A stretch of DNA of 20,470 nt from Pelargonium nanum (Eukaryota; Streptophyta; Magnoliopsida; Geraniales; Geraniaceae): NCBI GenBank assembly GCA_036897485.1, contig JAYMTF010001955.1:1-20470 (forward strand). Direction: 5' to 3'. Of the stretch, positions 12,501 to 20,470 are shown piece after piece (within the stretch, counting starts at the first letter, position 1; the number at the start of each line of letters is the position of its first letter). Below the pieces are notes generated by a model, which saw only the letters and a list, made by a program, of their open reading frames with translations, did not search any database and was not told where the DNA came from. A program made the translations under genes and the position numbers.

Positions 12501-14955
12501 TAGCCTTACTGAATTGCCTTTCTCCAATAACCCGTGTACTTTCAAATTCATCGGGGTAACTACAGTTCAAGAGAGCAGCTTGATTGAGTGATTGGTAGAA
12601 CAAAATATGCATAAAATTATCCCAAGAGTTTTAACAGGCAAAGCAATTAATACCCTGGTCCTCGCCCATAGCACAATTCGTTCTTCCCACCACAAGTACT
12701 ATGATTGAAGTCACAAGGTAGCCCAGTGTCTATGCAGAAAGTTCCTAGCACATTTGGGCTAACATCACCACAGTTCGACTGGCAGAAAGCAGAAACAAAG
12801 CCAGGCCTGTCAGCCTGCCGGAGAGCATTCCTCACACGCCTTGCAACACTCAATGTTCTGGTTGCTCGTTTACCAGGAAGAGACTGGAATGATGCAGCAA
12901 CCTCCAATAACTCATGATCTGCACAACAAAAACCCTAGAAATTCAATATGTGAAGTCACTGTTTTTTCCACGTACTGATTTTATGGATGATAGCGCCCTC
13001 CCCTTGTGTATTACTATGGCAACCATATACTTCAGATTCCCTGACATACATGTGTCTATCGAAGACGACATGGACTTGGACATGCAGTTCAATCTAGATC
13101 ATCCAAAATTCTAGATTTGTCATACTCATCATACCTTAACCTTTATATCATCCTTAAATTGATTTTTGCTACATATGATTACAATCTTAGCTTAGTTGCT
13201 AGCATGTAAGTCATGCATTTTTTTTTAAATACTCAAGCACCAATACTTTTTAAATAGGTATTGCTAGCAAAATCCGTGGATAATAAAATAACATATTAGT
13301 AATCTCAATTGTGTATTAGGATCGCAGCGACAAACGCTTCTCAAATCCATGTAACTTATTGATTTTTCCATTCATATTCATAGAATGAAAACACAAAAGG
13401 TTGGAATTTTCTAGATACTGTCCTCTTTGTACAATGAACTAGAGAGCTGTGGCCAATAAAATAATTAACCAAACAATCAGATGGCAAAATGGCATGGTTC
13501 AAGCTAATTATATTTCCATAGAGCAATGGACTTACGATTATCATGAAGATCGGGGATTATGTTTGAAATTCTTTGGGGAGTTTCATCTGCATACGAGCTT
13601 GCAGTACCGTTATGCTCAAACCAATCCTCCATAAATCGTGCTGCAGCCCCCTTGTTATCCCCACTTATCAATGAATTTGAACGGCTCATAGAAGTCCCAT
13701 GAGTTGCAAACCAGTTAAAGCTACCCACTGGGCCCCATTCATCATCTACAAACTTTAAGAGGGTCATTTCTTTGTCAACGTCATACTTGTATTTACTACG
13801 CTCTGCTGCGGGATTATTGAGATAAGCACTGGGACTACGGTTTACACCAGCATCTAAGAGCTCTCCTGCAAGTTAAAAACCCAAAACCTTTATCAGAATG
13901 TAGAAATTAACAAAGATTTTCAAAATAATATTTAAGCCTAGGGGCATCACAGATTCATAGTGCTTAACAAGATAACAAAAAAGGTTACGTATTAAGTTTC
14001 ACATTAGAACCGTGTGTATCCTCCCAAATAAATTTTGAAGTCAACATATAGCTATATAAGTTCAGCAAGAAAGAAACAAAGGAAAATAATTACTTAGTTA
14101 CTTAAAATGCAGAAAAATACTGTGACGAGCAAAGAATTATTTTCCTCACCCTTGTTAACAAATATTGATCCTGGCCGGAGATTTTCATGAGCTTGTATAA
14201 TGCTTTGCTCAATGCCATCAACAAGGACATCAAATGACTGACGCACGAACCCAAGAGATGTTACAATATATACAATGTATTGGAGATAACCTCCAGGGCC
14301 TGAATGGGTGTGAATTCCACTAATAGCAACATTTTTTTCAGTATATAGGTCTCCATACCTGCCAATACAAAAGCAATGTATAACTGCAATCAGATGGCAT
14401 CAAATAGTTCTGAAGGATGTTAGCATGAAACTTGAATTAGAAAACTATGTGCCCCAAATAGTATATGTAAGGTGAAGTCAAAGTTATAGTAGTTCATAGT
14501 TTCAAACAATGTGAATTGTTATATTAACACAATTCTAGAATACAAATTTGAAGGCATAATGAACAAATCTAGGATTATAGCTACGAGCATAATTGAATAT
14601 TTAAAAGCTACCTTAACTTCAGTCTCTCAAGCACTTTAAGTGTCACAAGTTGTGAAGCCATGCAGGCGTCAAGGTTCACAAAAACTACGCGGTTACCCTG
14701 TGGTTCTGCCACAATGAAAGATCGAGCTCGCAGCCTGAAGTGAATGCCAGAGGCAATCTGTTCCATGTTAGCATATCCCATCATATTAACATCAGCTGCA
14801 GGTCCTGTGATGTCATAGCTTCCAAGACCAATCAAATAATTAGAATCAGATACTACTCCCCCACAACTGCTCAGCAAAAGCACAATCGAAATCCATAGCC
14901 ATATAATTTGATTAGGCCTCCAAATTTTAAGATCACAAGAAGAAAATAACTCCAT
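9537..14955 (-). CDS. NCER1: Neutral ceramidase, 9 coding exons, secretory signal
   Basis: Hydrolyses ceramide to sphingoid base and fatty acid in the secretory/endomembrane system. Exons in mRNA order: 14955-14612, 14358-14150, 13865-13536, 12918-12654, 12559-12289, 12155-12030, 11432-11369, 10954-10785, 10088-9537. All are GT-AG and in frame, giving 776 residues (Arabidopsis NCER1 is about 779). The N-terminus has a charged start and hydrophobic core (IIWLWISIVLLL), a signal peptide or anchor. The amidase hexapeptide GDVSPN (345-350, nucleophile Ser348) is intact. Likely zinc ligands are His131 or His133 in GIHTHSG, His240 in FATHGTSMS, Glu537 in PGEFTTMAG and Tyr577 in NTYSQY. The C-terminal Ig-like domain ends in SSSAFVVK. 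An upstream GTG in frame is not a start, and a TGA precedes it with no ATG between. Paralogue number (NCER1 or NCER2) is by similarity and neighbours. Confidence 0.95.
10491..10739. mobile_element. Stowaway-like MITE in ceramidase intron 8
   Basis: The left end CTCCCTCCGTCC and the right end, reversed (TCTCTCCGTCCC), form the Stowaway terminal repeat, with similarity continuing into AAATGAGTGT on both arms. Flanking TA dinucleotides at 10489-10490 and 10740-10741 fit the TA target duplication of Tc1/mariner-derived MITEs. It is 249 bases long with no coding capacity, and lies in the intron between coding exons 8 and 9. Confidence 0.85.
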
Positions 14956-15043
14956 CACAGCCTCCACCCAGTAGACGAATATGAGCCTAATTAGTTCTTC
15001 TCATGTTCCTTCATCAAGTACAAATATCACGTTAATGACATTT

Positions 15044-15112
15044 TCAAAAATAATCAAATACGACAATGAGGGCCTGAACAGCCAAGTACAAAAGAAAGAA
15101 AAAAAAAGGCAT
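15044..15112 (-). other. 22-codon uORF in the ceramidase 5' UTR
   Basis: If the 5' UTR intron below is correct, the leader carries ATG...TGA from 15112 to 15044, encoding MPFFFFLLYLAVQALIVVFD and two further residues. It is a wholly hydrophobic peptide. Shorter uORFs follow, including one of 5 codons at 15004-14987 (MRRTN). Multiple uORFs usually lower translation of the main frame. Nothing shows that the peptide itself is conserved. Confidence 0.4.
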
Positions 15113-15124
15113 ATGAGTAGCAAC

Positions 15125-15648
15125 CTGCAAAGGAGTAAGCACATAGAAATTCCCAACCGTGAAAAGCATTAGAAACTTTTTGAACATAATATTAGATATT
15201 TCCTATAAGACTAAGTCACGGAATCTAAAATGTATAAAAACCAGCTAAATTGCAAAATCCATAAACCACCTGATAAAATGTCATTGAGATTTGAGACCAG
15301 TTCAAGCAGATTAAACGAAATACAGTAATAAATAAACAAGAACATAGAAATGAGAAGCTAAAAAGGCCCAAGGGACCAGAAACATGTGCCAGTAGGGGAA
15401 AAATCAACGAGAGTGTTCTATTTCAAATTACAAAACCTAACTATTTTTAGCAAAGCAATTAGCAACAGTGATGGTAGTGGTGCACTGAAACACAACGCAT
15501 ACAGTTAGCTCGGAGACGAAGCTATAATGATCGAGCGCAGTAACAAGTTGAGATGATCACACTGAAAATAGCTACGAACAGATAAATTCAACAACAACAA
15601 AAAACGCAGAAATGGAGAAAATAAGTTAGGTTTGGATCAAGTTTACCA
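15125..15648 (-). other. Probable 5' UTR intron of the ceramidase gene
   Basis: On the - strand a donor TTGTG/GTAAAC lies at 15648 and a good acceptor CTTACTCCTTTGCAG/GTTG ends at 15125. The sequence upstream of the donor (15649 to about 15750) is CT-rich, as plant leaders often are. An intron of 524 bases would join this leader to the exon carrying the ATG at 14955. It is inferred from splice consensus only. Confidence 0.45.
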
Positions 15649-15856
15649 CAACAGTCGAAGCAAGCAAGGAGAGAGCAGCGGAGAGAGAGAGAGGTTTGGG
15701 TTTGGGCTTCGGAGGAATGTTGAAATATGCTTGTTCTTGGAGGGGCCTAATGGAAGTTAAGAAGTGGTTGCTGCGAATGGAAGACAGTGATGCTGACGTA
15801 GGTATTGTATAATAATTTGTATTAAGCTCGATGCAGACTATGGTGGGAGTTATATA

Positions 15857-15864
15857 CTTATATA
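15857..15864 (-). promoter_or_regulatory. Candidate TATA box of the ceramidase gene
   Basis: TATATAAG is read on the - strand here, about 200 bases upstream of the proposed 5' UTR donor. The surroundings are AT-rich, so a chance match is possible. Confidence 0.3.
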
Positions 15865-16187
15865 ATTATATGCAGTGGTTTTATTTTAATAGACAAATTG
15901 AATGTGGACTAATATAATATATTGACTAATTTCTTGCTTTGATGAACTTCCATGCTAATTTTAAATTAGTAATTCATGAAAAATGTTTAATACTATAAAT
16001 TTGTATTAAAAAAATTATCTGATAATATGTGGGAAATGTCATATCATCTATTATTATTAAAAATATATATATTATACCTACATTTCATGCATTTCTAGCT
16101 CAAAAAAATGTGTCATGTTACAATACTTGACACGATAATTTTTTACAAAATATTTTGTAAAACTTTTGAGGGAACAATAGCATTACA

Positions 16188-16218
16188 ATATATATATATA
16201 TAATATATATATATATAT
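16188..16218. repeat. (AT)n microsatellite, interrupted
   Basis: Two TA/AT dinucleotide runs broken once by TAATA, about 31 bases in all, in the intergenic region upstream of the ceramidase gene. Confidence 0.85.
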
Positions 16219-17005
16219 TTGCATGCACAAGTATTCAAACTATATCATATTATTAAGCTACTGAATACTCTTATACTGAAAAATTCCTCTCTTAGGCCAA
16301 TTTTCAGTACTACCTCTTTTTCTTTTTGAACAATTGATGAAATTTGTGTAATTATAGCATAAACTTGATAAATTTTGGACTTAATTAGTGCTTGTTTTGT
16401 TTGAAATAATGCTTGAGCTGATTTAACTTAAAAATCAACAATTATGTCCTGCTTACCTCAGCAATTAACAACAACACTACCATTTTGCTGTGTTAGGTCG
16501 CAACTCACAACCCTACAATAAGTAAATTTCCGCAGGATAAGATAAATTGGGAGACAACATAAAAGGAGAATATCGTAAGCCCAACCACATTCCAAAAAAG
16601 TACCGGCTAGAGGAAACGTCGCTGAAACTCCAGTGGGACTACACATTACTTCATTTTGGCAATTCATGAAAGAAAATCGTATCCTCCCAGTTATTGTGGG
16701 AGTCGCTTTCCATGGATTCATATGTTCAAAAATAAAAAATTGTTTGCCGTGGCGTGATGGTTATTATAGTATGGGTTGTTTTTCGCAATTAAAGCAACCT
16801 GTAATTTGAACATGTAGTGAATAATTGAGCCAAGAAACGTCAGCAGCAATAGATGATTGCAAGTTAATGAAGAAGGTTTTGTTGGGTCGATTTCATTGTG
16901 TCATTTCAGCGATGGTTCAAGCCTCTCTTCCACGCAAACCTGCAATCCACTGTTAGTCTGTTAGCATTTTGGCATGGACATTCTCTGTACTGTGGCTTCT
17001 TGACA

Positions 17006-17313
17006 GTTCGTGTCATGACACGCACGAGACACAAAATTGGCGTGTTAGTATAACCATGTCGTGTTCGTGTTAGGCCTCCACAACACGCATGCATAATAAA
17101 TTAGTCGTGTTGTGACACGTCCAACACGCACACTTAAAAATACAATTGAAAGTTAGTCCTAATAACGTGCCAAACGTGTTGGGTCGTGTCGTGCCAAACG
17201 TGCTGGAAAGTGTAGTGTCAAACATGTTTGTTCTATCGTGCAGAATGTGTTAGGTCGTGTTCATGTCAATCGTGTTGTGTCATCACGATCCATTTAGTTA
17301 ACGTGTTATTGTG
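17006..17313. repeat. Cluster of CGTGTY / CGTGCCAAACGTG repeats, probable old mobile element
   Basis: CGTGT or its complement ACACG recurs well over ten times in about 300 bases, against an AT-rich background. It includes a perfect 14-base palindrome CGTGTCATGACACG (17009-17022) and a direct repeat CGTGCCAAACGTGYTGG at 17166-17182 and 17190-17206. Similar CGTGTCGTGT-rich blocks are, as I recall, common in dispersed eudicot repeats, but I cannot name the family. No protein is encoded. Confidence 0.6.
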
Positions 17314-17857
17314 CAGTATACAAACAACCTCCATCAAGACAAGCAAGCATGAATTGTCAATTCCAGTGAAGACATTGTGTAAGTTTGTAATCATGAATAG
17401 TAAGAAGAATTTGGATTAGGATTATTCAAAAGATGTACACAACATTGACAACTTTTGCCTTATCATCTAAAATTCTAGAGTTTCTCAATACTTCAAATCA
17501 AATCCAAACACAACCTAAGGACACTGAAACTTTAGGGTTCTTAGAGATTCAGATCATCCATTTGTGATAAAGTGATAAATATTAAATTCAACGTTCCATT
17601 TGACCTTGTTCTTCAAGTAGTCGGGTTTCAAAACTGTCCGACATAGATCGCTAATCACAGTAAAAACATGCCCGTGGATGGGAACTAGATTGACTAGCCA
17701 TGACCTAACACGGATGCATATCTCTAAACAGCTCAAACATGGGCTACAAGGTAATCTATGGCGAACTAATCAACCCCAAGAATTAATCAATATGATCCAA
17801 AATTGATCCCATACCTGGCAAAAGAATAGAGAAATAATGCCTTTTTATGTAGCGCTT

Positions 17858-18988
17858 CTACTTGCCCTCTTCTGATCCAGAGACTACCTTCTCGTTGTTG
17901 CTGCTTTCTGTATTGCTGTGCATTTCGAGTAATTTCTGTTGTTCCTCCTCGCTCTCTTGAGCTTTTACTTCACTCACAGCCTTAGGTTTGTTGCTCGTGG
18001 ACTGCTGATACATTACACCACCAAGCATACAGATCAATAGCCCCAAAGTCCCCACAATTGTTGAATGTTTGTCCCAGATAATCAGGTTAATCACGACTGT
18101 CAATAACTTGTTCACTATGCCAAGAACAGTAAATCCTGTTGCAGATATTGCTCTCCGACAAGAGAACCCGAAAAAGGATATGGATAAGCCAAATAAACAC
18201 GATAATCCCACTGGCAAAAGTACCTCAAAAGAGTACCAATCAGTCTCTTCTGAAATTTCATGCTTGATTTTCTTCAATTCCCCCATTACAAGCAGCTCCA
18301 ATGGAAACAATAGAAGAGCCTCGAGGTTGTTGTACAGTACAAGACCCCACGTGTTTAGACCAATGGTCATCACCACATGCTTGATGTACACAAAATCTAT
18401 GGACATGCTAACAAGGTAAGCTACGGCCCAGCTATAAGCCATAAACGTGAATTGGTAATCTGTCAGGACATAAAGTACACTTCCGGCAAAGATGGTACCA
18501 AGTGAGACCCAAGTTTTCATTGATGGCCATGGCTGGAGCAAGAAAAGAGTCTCTCCGATTGCAACAAACATGGGGACTACTGAACGGAATACAATGAAAG
18601 TATCAACATTTGCATGGAGAAGGAGCTCGCTGTTGGTGAAAAGAGAGAGGTAGAATATAATTGCTGCTGGGAGCAACCGCCACATTGTCATGAGGTCAAG
18701 TCGATCAGGTTCTACGAACTTAAACGCACCACAAATAAAGACTCCAGCAGCACTTGTGAAGTATTGTAAAGCTGTGAGTGCACCGGGATAAGGGAATTTC
18801 ATGATAGCCCATTTATTAATGATGGAGAGTAATGATGCTGAAATGCAGTATCCCGCAGCTACACCGTAAACTGAGACATGTCGGAGTAAGCCACCATACC
18901 AAGGTTCTTGTTGGTCACTAGAAGGAGAAGGAGCTTGTAGACCTTTCTGGATCTCGCCATCTTTAGGGTCCTCCAAGTCCTTAGACAT
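17858..18988 (-). CDS. GONST3: GDP-sugar transporter, GONST3/GGLT1 type (Golgi)
   Basis: A nucleotide-sugar transporter of the drug/metabolite transporter superfamily. In Arabidopsis, GONST3 (GGLT1) carries GDP-L-galactose into the Golgi for side chains of rhamnogalacturonan II. The coding region has no intron. From the ATG at 18988 it encodes 376 residues (Arabidopsis about 372). An in-frame ATG at 19021 would add 11 residues, but MSKDLEDPKD looks like the family's polar N-terminus, so I prefer the second. Features: N-tail 1-30, then about ten hydrophobic segments between 38 and 328. GLVLYNN lies at 215-221, GIVNK at 290-294 (equivalent of the GALNK nucleotide-binding motif of GDP-sugar transporters), and INLIIWDKHST after it. 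The C-tail is polar and acidic (EESEEEQQ-like) and faces the cytosol. Long identical blocks (VAAGYC.SASLLSIINKWAI) favour GONST3 over GFT1/GONST4. Confidence 0.93.
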   Translation of the reverse strand: MSKDLEDPKDGEIQKGLQAPSPSSDQQEPWYGGLLRHVSVYGVAAGYCISASLLSIINKWAIMKFPYPGALTALQYFTSAAGVFICGAFKFVEPDRLDLMTMWRLLPAAIIFYLSLFTNSELLLHANVDTFIVFRSVVPMFVAIGETLFLLQPWPSMKTWVSLGTIFAGSVLYVLTDYQFTFMAYSWAVAYLVSMSIDFVYIKHVVMTIGLNTWGLVLYNNLEALLLFPLELLVMGELKKIKHEISEETDWYSFEVLLPVGLSCLFGLSISFFGFSCRRAISATGFTVLGIVNKLLTVVINLIIWDKHSTIVGTLGLLICMLGGVMYQQSTSNKPKAVSEVKAQESEEEQQKLLEMHSNTESSNNEKVVSGSEEGK

Positions 18989-19010
18989 CTTCAAGAGAGA
19001 CAAATAAATT

Positions 19011-19025
19011 TCAATAGTCATCCAT
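19011..19025 (-). other. Mini-uORF before the GONST3 start
   Basis: ATG GAT GAC TAT TGA (MDDY, stop) begins 37 bases before the preferred ATG. It overlaps, in another frame, the alternative in-frame ATG at 19021. Such an arrangement could lower initiation at 19021 and favour re-initiation at 18988. The sequence is clear; the effect is inferred. Confidence 0.5.
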
Positions 19026-19036
19026 GCCAGATAAGA

Positions 19037-19458
19037 CTACAAAATCGCATATTAAGCTTAAAAAAACGAATAAACTGATAGTCAACATTTCAACCAGCAA
19101 CAGTACCATGCAAGAGAGCTTGTAACAGAACATGAGAAAGACAGATGCATTACATCTACTACAGAAATGCCAAGTCATATACTTTTAACATGTTTTCCAA
19201 ATTGAATAAGTAAACCAGATCAAAGACATCTAAGAAATATATACTAATTGACTAATTCCAGAATAAAATGTCTACTAGAGACTTGAAAGAAGCAGAAGTA
19301 CTAACAGAAAGGCCACCTCATCCGGCACGCTAAACTGTGCACCTTGAAAGAAGACGTGGTAAATTGGTAATCTATTCCAAACTTCAAATTTTGTACACAA
19401 AATTAATAATACCAGTCATGATGGTTAGTAACTCAAATAAAAATGAGCTATCACTTAC
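19037..19458 (-). other. Probable 5' UTR intron of GONST3
   Basis: On the - strand a strong donor GGAT/GTAAGTG lies at 19458 and an acceptor GCGATTTTGTAG/TCTTATC ends at 19037. The exon upstream (about 19459-19720) is CT-rich on this strand, as many plant leaders are, and a TATA box lies a further ~30 bases up. The model of a 422-base leader intron is consistent but rests on consensus only. Confidence 0.5.
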
Positions 19459-19747
19459 ATCCAACAATTGAGCAAGAGAGAACTTATGCCCAAGCTAAAA
19501 GAACAGAAGACTAATGTATGGAACGAGTATGACAAGTGCGAGATAGAAATATGAGAATGAGACGAGAAAGAGAATGAGAATGCAGAACTTTACTAATGAA
19601 ATAAAAGTTAAAATGATTAGAATTTATTATCAAAGAGGAAAGATTCATAGGAGAGGAAGTGATTGAAAGACATATTAGGAGAGAATATGAGAGATAGGCC
19701 AAAGCCAATTACATAATTAAACATATCCACTACTATGGCTATCTCGT

Positions 19748-19755
19748 TATTTATA
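19748..19755 (-). promoter_or_regulatory. Candidate TATA box of GONST3
   Basis: TATAAATA on the - strand is a perfect plant TATA consensus. Transcription would begin near 19720, at the head of the CT-rich leader proposed above. Confidence 0.5.
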
Positions 19756-20038
19756 ACACCAAGCCTAATTCAAATTCCTAATGATAACATATTAACACCC
19801 ACTCACCTATTGAATATCTTACTGTTGAATTTGCACCAATCTATTACTGTTTTGTACTACCTGAAGTGTTCCAATTGCTGACTCAAATTTCAGAACTACA
19901 TCTAAATTTCGTCTCGACTGATTATACTTGCCACCATATCAAGCTATGAATCGCTCAATTGTGAATGTACAGCTTCTGTTAATGACAACGAGAAACATAC
20001 GCAAATGAAGCAGATATAAATTGCTGCAAACTGAAATA

Positions 20039-20210
20039 CTATCTCCGTCTCAAAACCAGTGTCATGTTTCATTTGAATTTTTGTCGCAAAATGAGTGTCC
20101 CCCTCCTTTCTACTAAGTTAGTTATGCATGAATAGTTGATAATATACTTAAAAACAAGTTATATAGTCTCTTTAACACTAACTAACTAATGTCTCCTTAA
20201 TTGGGAGTAG
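20039..20210. mobile_element. Degenerate Stowaway-like MITE upstream of GONST3
   Basis: The left end CTATCTCCGTCTC followed by CAAAATGAGTGTC (20087-20099), and the internal phrase AAGTTAGTTATGCATGAAT, closely resemble the element at 10491-10739, which has AAGTTAGTGATGCATGAAT. The right end GGGAGTAG/TA keeps only part of the terminal repeat. TA flanks both ends (20037-20038 and 20211-20212). It appears to be an older, internally shortened copy of the same family. Confidence 0.65.
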
Positions 20211-20421
20211 TAGATATAAGATATGATAAGATAAAAGAGCACAAAAACCTCAGTAACTTCAACTGAAATCGAACCTCGGTTATGCATCCCTTAAACTATC
20301 GAAACCTAGTTGAAAGAGAGCCTATTTTCGCTATATAATTTTCTGATTACAACTCATGATCTTGAAAAACAGACAATGTGCTAGAGAACAAAATGCAGGG
20401 CACGTGAAATGACTTGCACGA

Positions 20422-20443
20422 TTTTTTTTTTTTTTTTTTTTTT
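20422..20443. repeat. Poly-T tract
   Basis: A run of 22 T bases near the window edge. It could be a poly-A tail of a retroelement read on the other strand, but the flank beyond it is too short to judge. Confidence 0.8.
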
Positions 20444-20470
20444 AAAGTTGGGGCCACAACGGGGGCGGCT

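Larger units (their letters stand above)
15865..17857. other. Intergenic region between ceramidase and GONST3 genes
   Basis: About 2 kb without a recognisable gene. It holds an AT microsatellite (near 16190-16218), a GC-richer block at 16450-16730 with an open frame of 87 codons on the - strand that I could not match to any family, and a cluster of CGTGTY repeats (17006-17313). The last few hundred bases must include the 3' UTR of the transporter gene. Confidence 0.55.

Noticed and set aside
14956..14967. Start of the ceramidase at 14967
   Set aside because: That codon is GTG. The first in-frame ATG after an upstream TGA is at 14955 and matches the family start.
19470..19800. An LTR reading on the - strand (TGTTAATATG start, TATA box, CT-rich body)
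   Set aside because: No primer binding site or partner LTR follows. A GONST3 promoter, CT-rich leader and 5' UTR intron explain the same signals better.

Overview
The window is plant nuclear DNA, most likely from a eudicot. It has AT-rich non-coding sequence, many short GT-AG introns, MITE-type repeats and four complete genes of plant families. I could not fix the species. Gene models come from reading splice junctions by eye. All coding exons join in frame, and the predicted lengths (266, 474, 776 and 376 residues) match the plant families as I recall them.

Layout: (1) 1-600 is AT-rich with no gene. (2) 600-1030 is a typical S-phase gene promoter (TGGGCC site II cluster, E2F sites, telo box) leading into PCNA on the + strand (1031-2678, 4 exons). 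(3) Convergent to it is a 13-exon enolase of the plant ENO3/ENOC type on the - strand (8642 down to 3406). Its introns hold a palindromic MITE-like element, an LTR fragment with a primer binding site, a ~430 bp terminal-inverted-repeat element and a partial copy of an exon. (4) A 9-exon neutral ceramidase lies on the - strand (14955 down to 9537), with a Stowaway-like MITE in its last intron and a probable 5' UTR intron with several uORFs. (5) 15.9-17.8 kb is intergenic, with an AT microsatellite and a cluster of CGTGTY repeats. (6) A GONST3/GGLT1-type GDP-sugar transporter, with no coding intron, lies on the - strand (18988 down to 17858). It has a likely 5' UTR intron and TATA box, and a second Stowaway-like element lies upstream.

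The genes serve unrelated cell functions: DNA replication clamp, glycolysis-type enolase, sphingolipid breakdown, and Golgi nucleotide-sugar import. They do not form a pathway. What links three of them is conserved order: from memory, Arabidopsis keeps PCNA1 next to NCER1 on chromosome 1 and ENO3 next to PCNA2 on chromosome 2. This window would then show the unfractionated order PCNA-ENO3-NCER.

The most notable gene-level observation is that the enolase has Gly at the position of the catalytic Glu211 (yeast numbering), with further changes at active-site positions, while its reading frame and the other catalytic and metal-binding residues are intact. I see no new multi-gene system.
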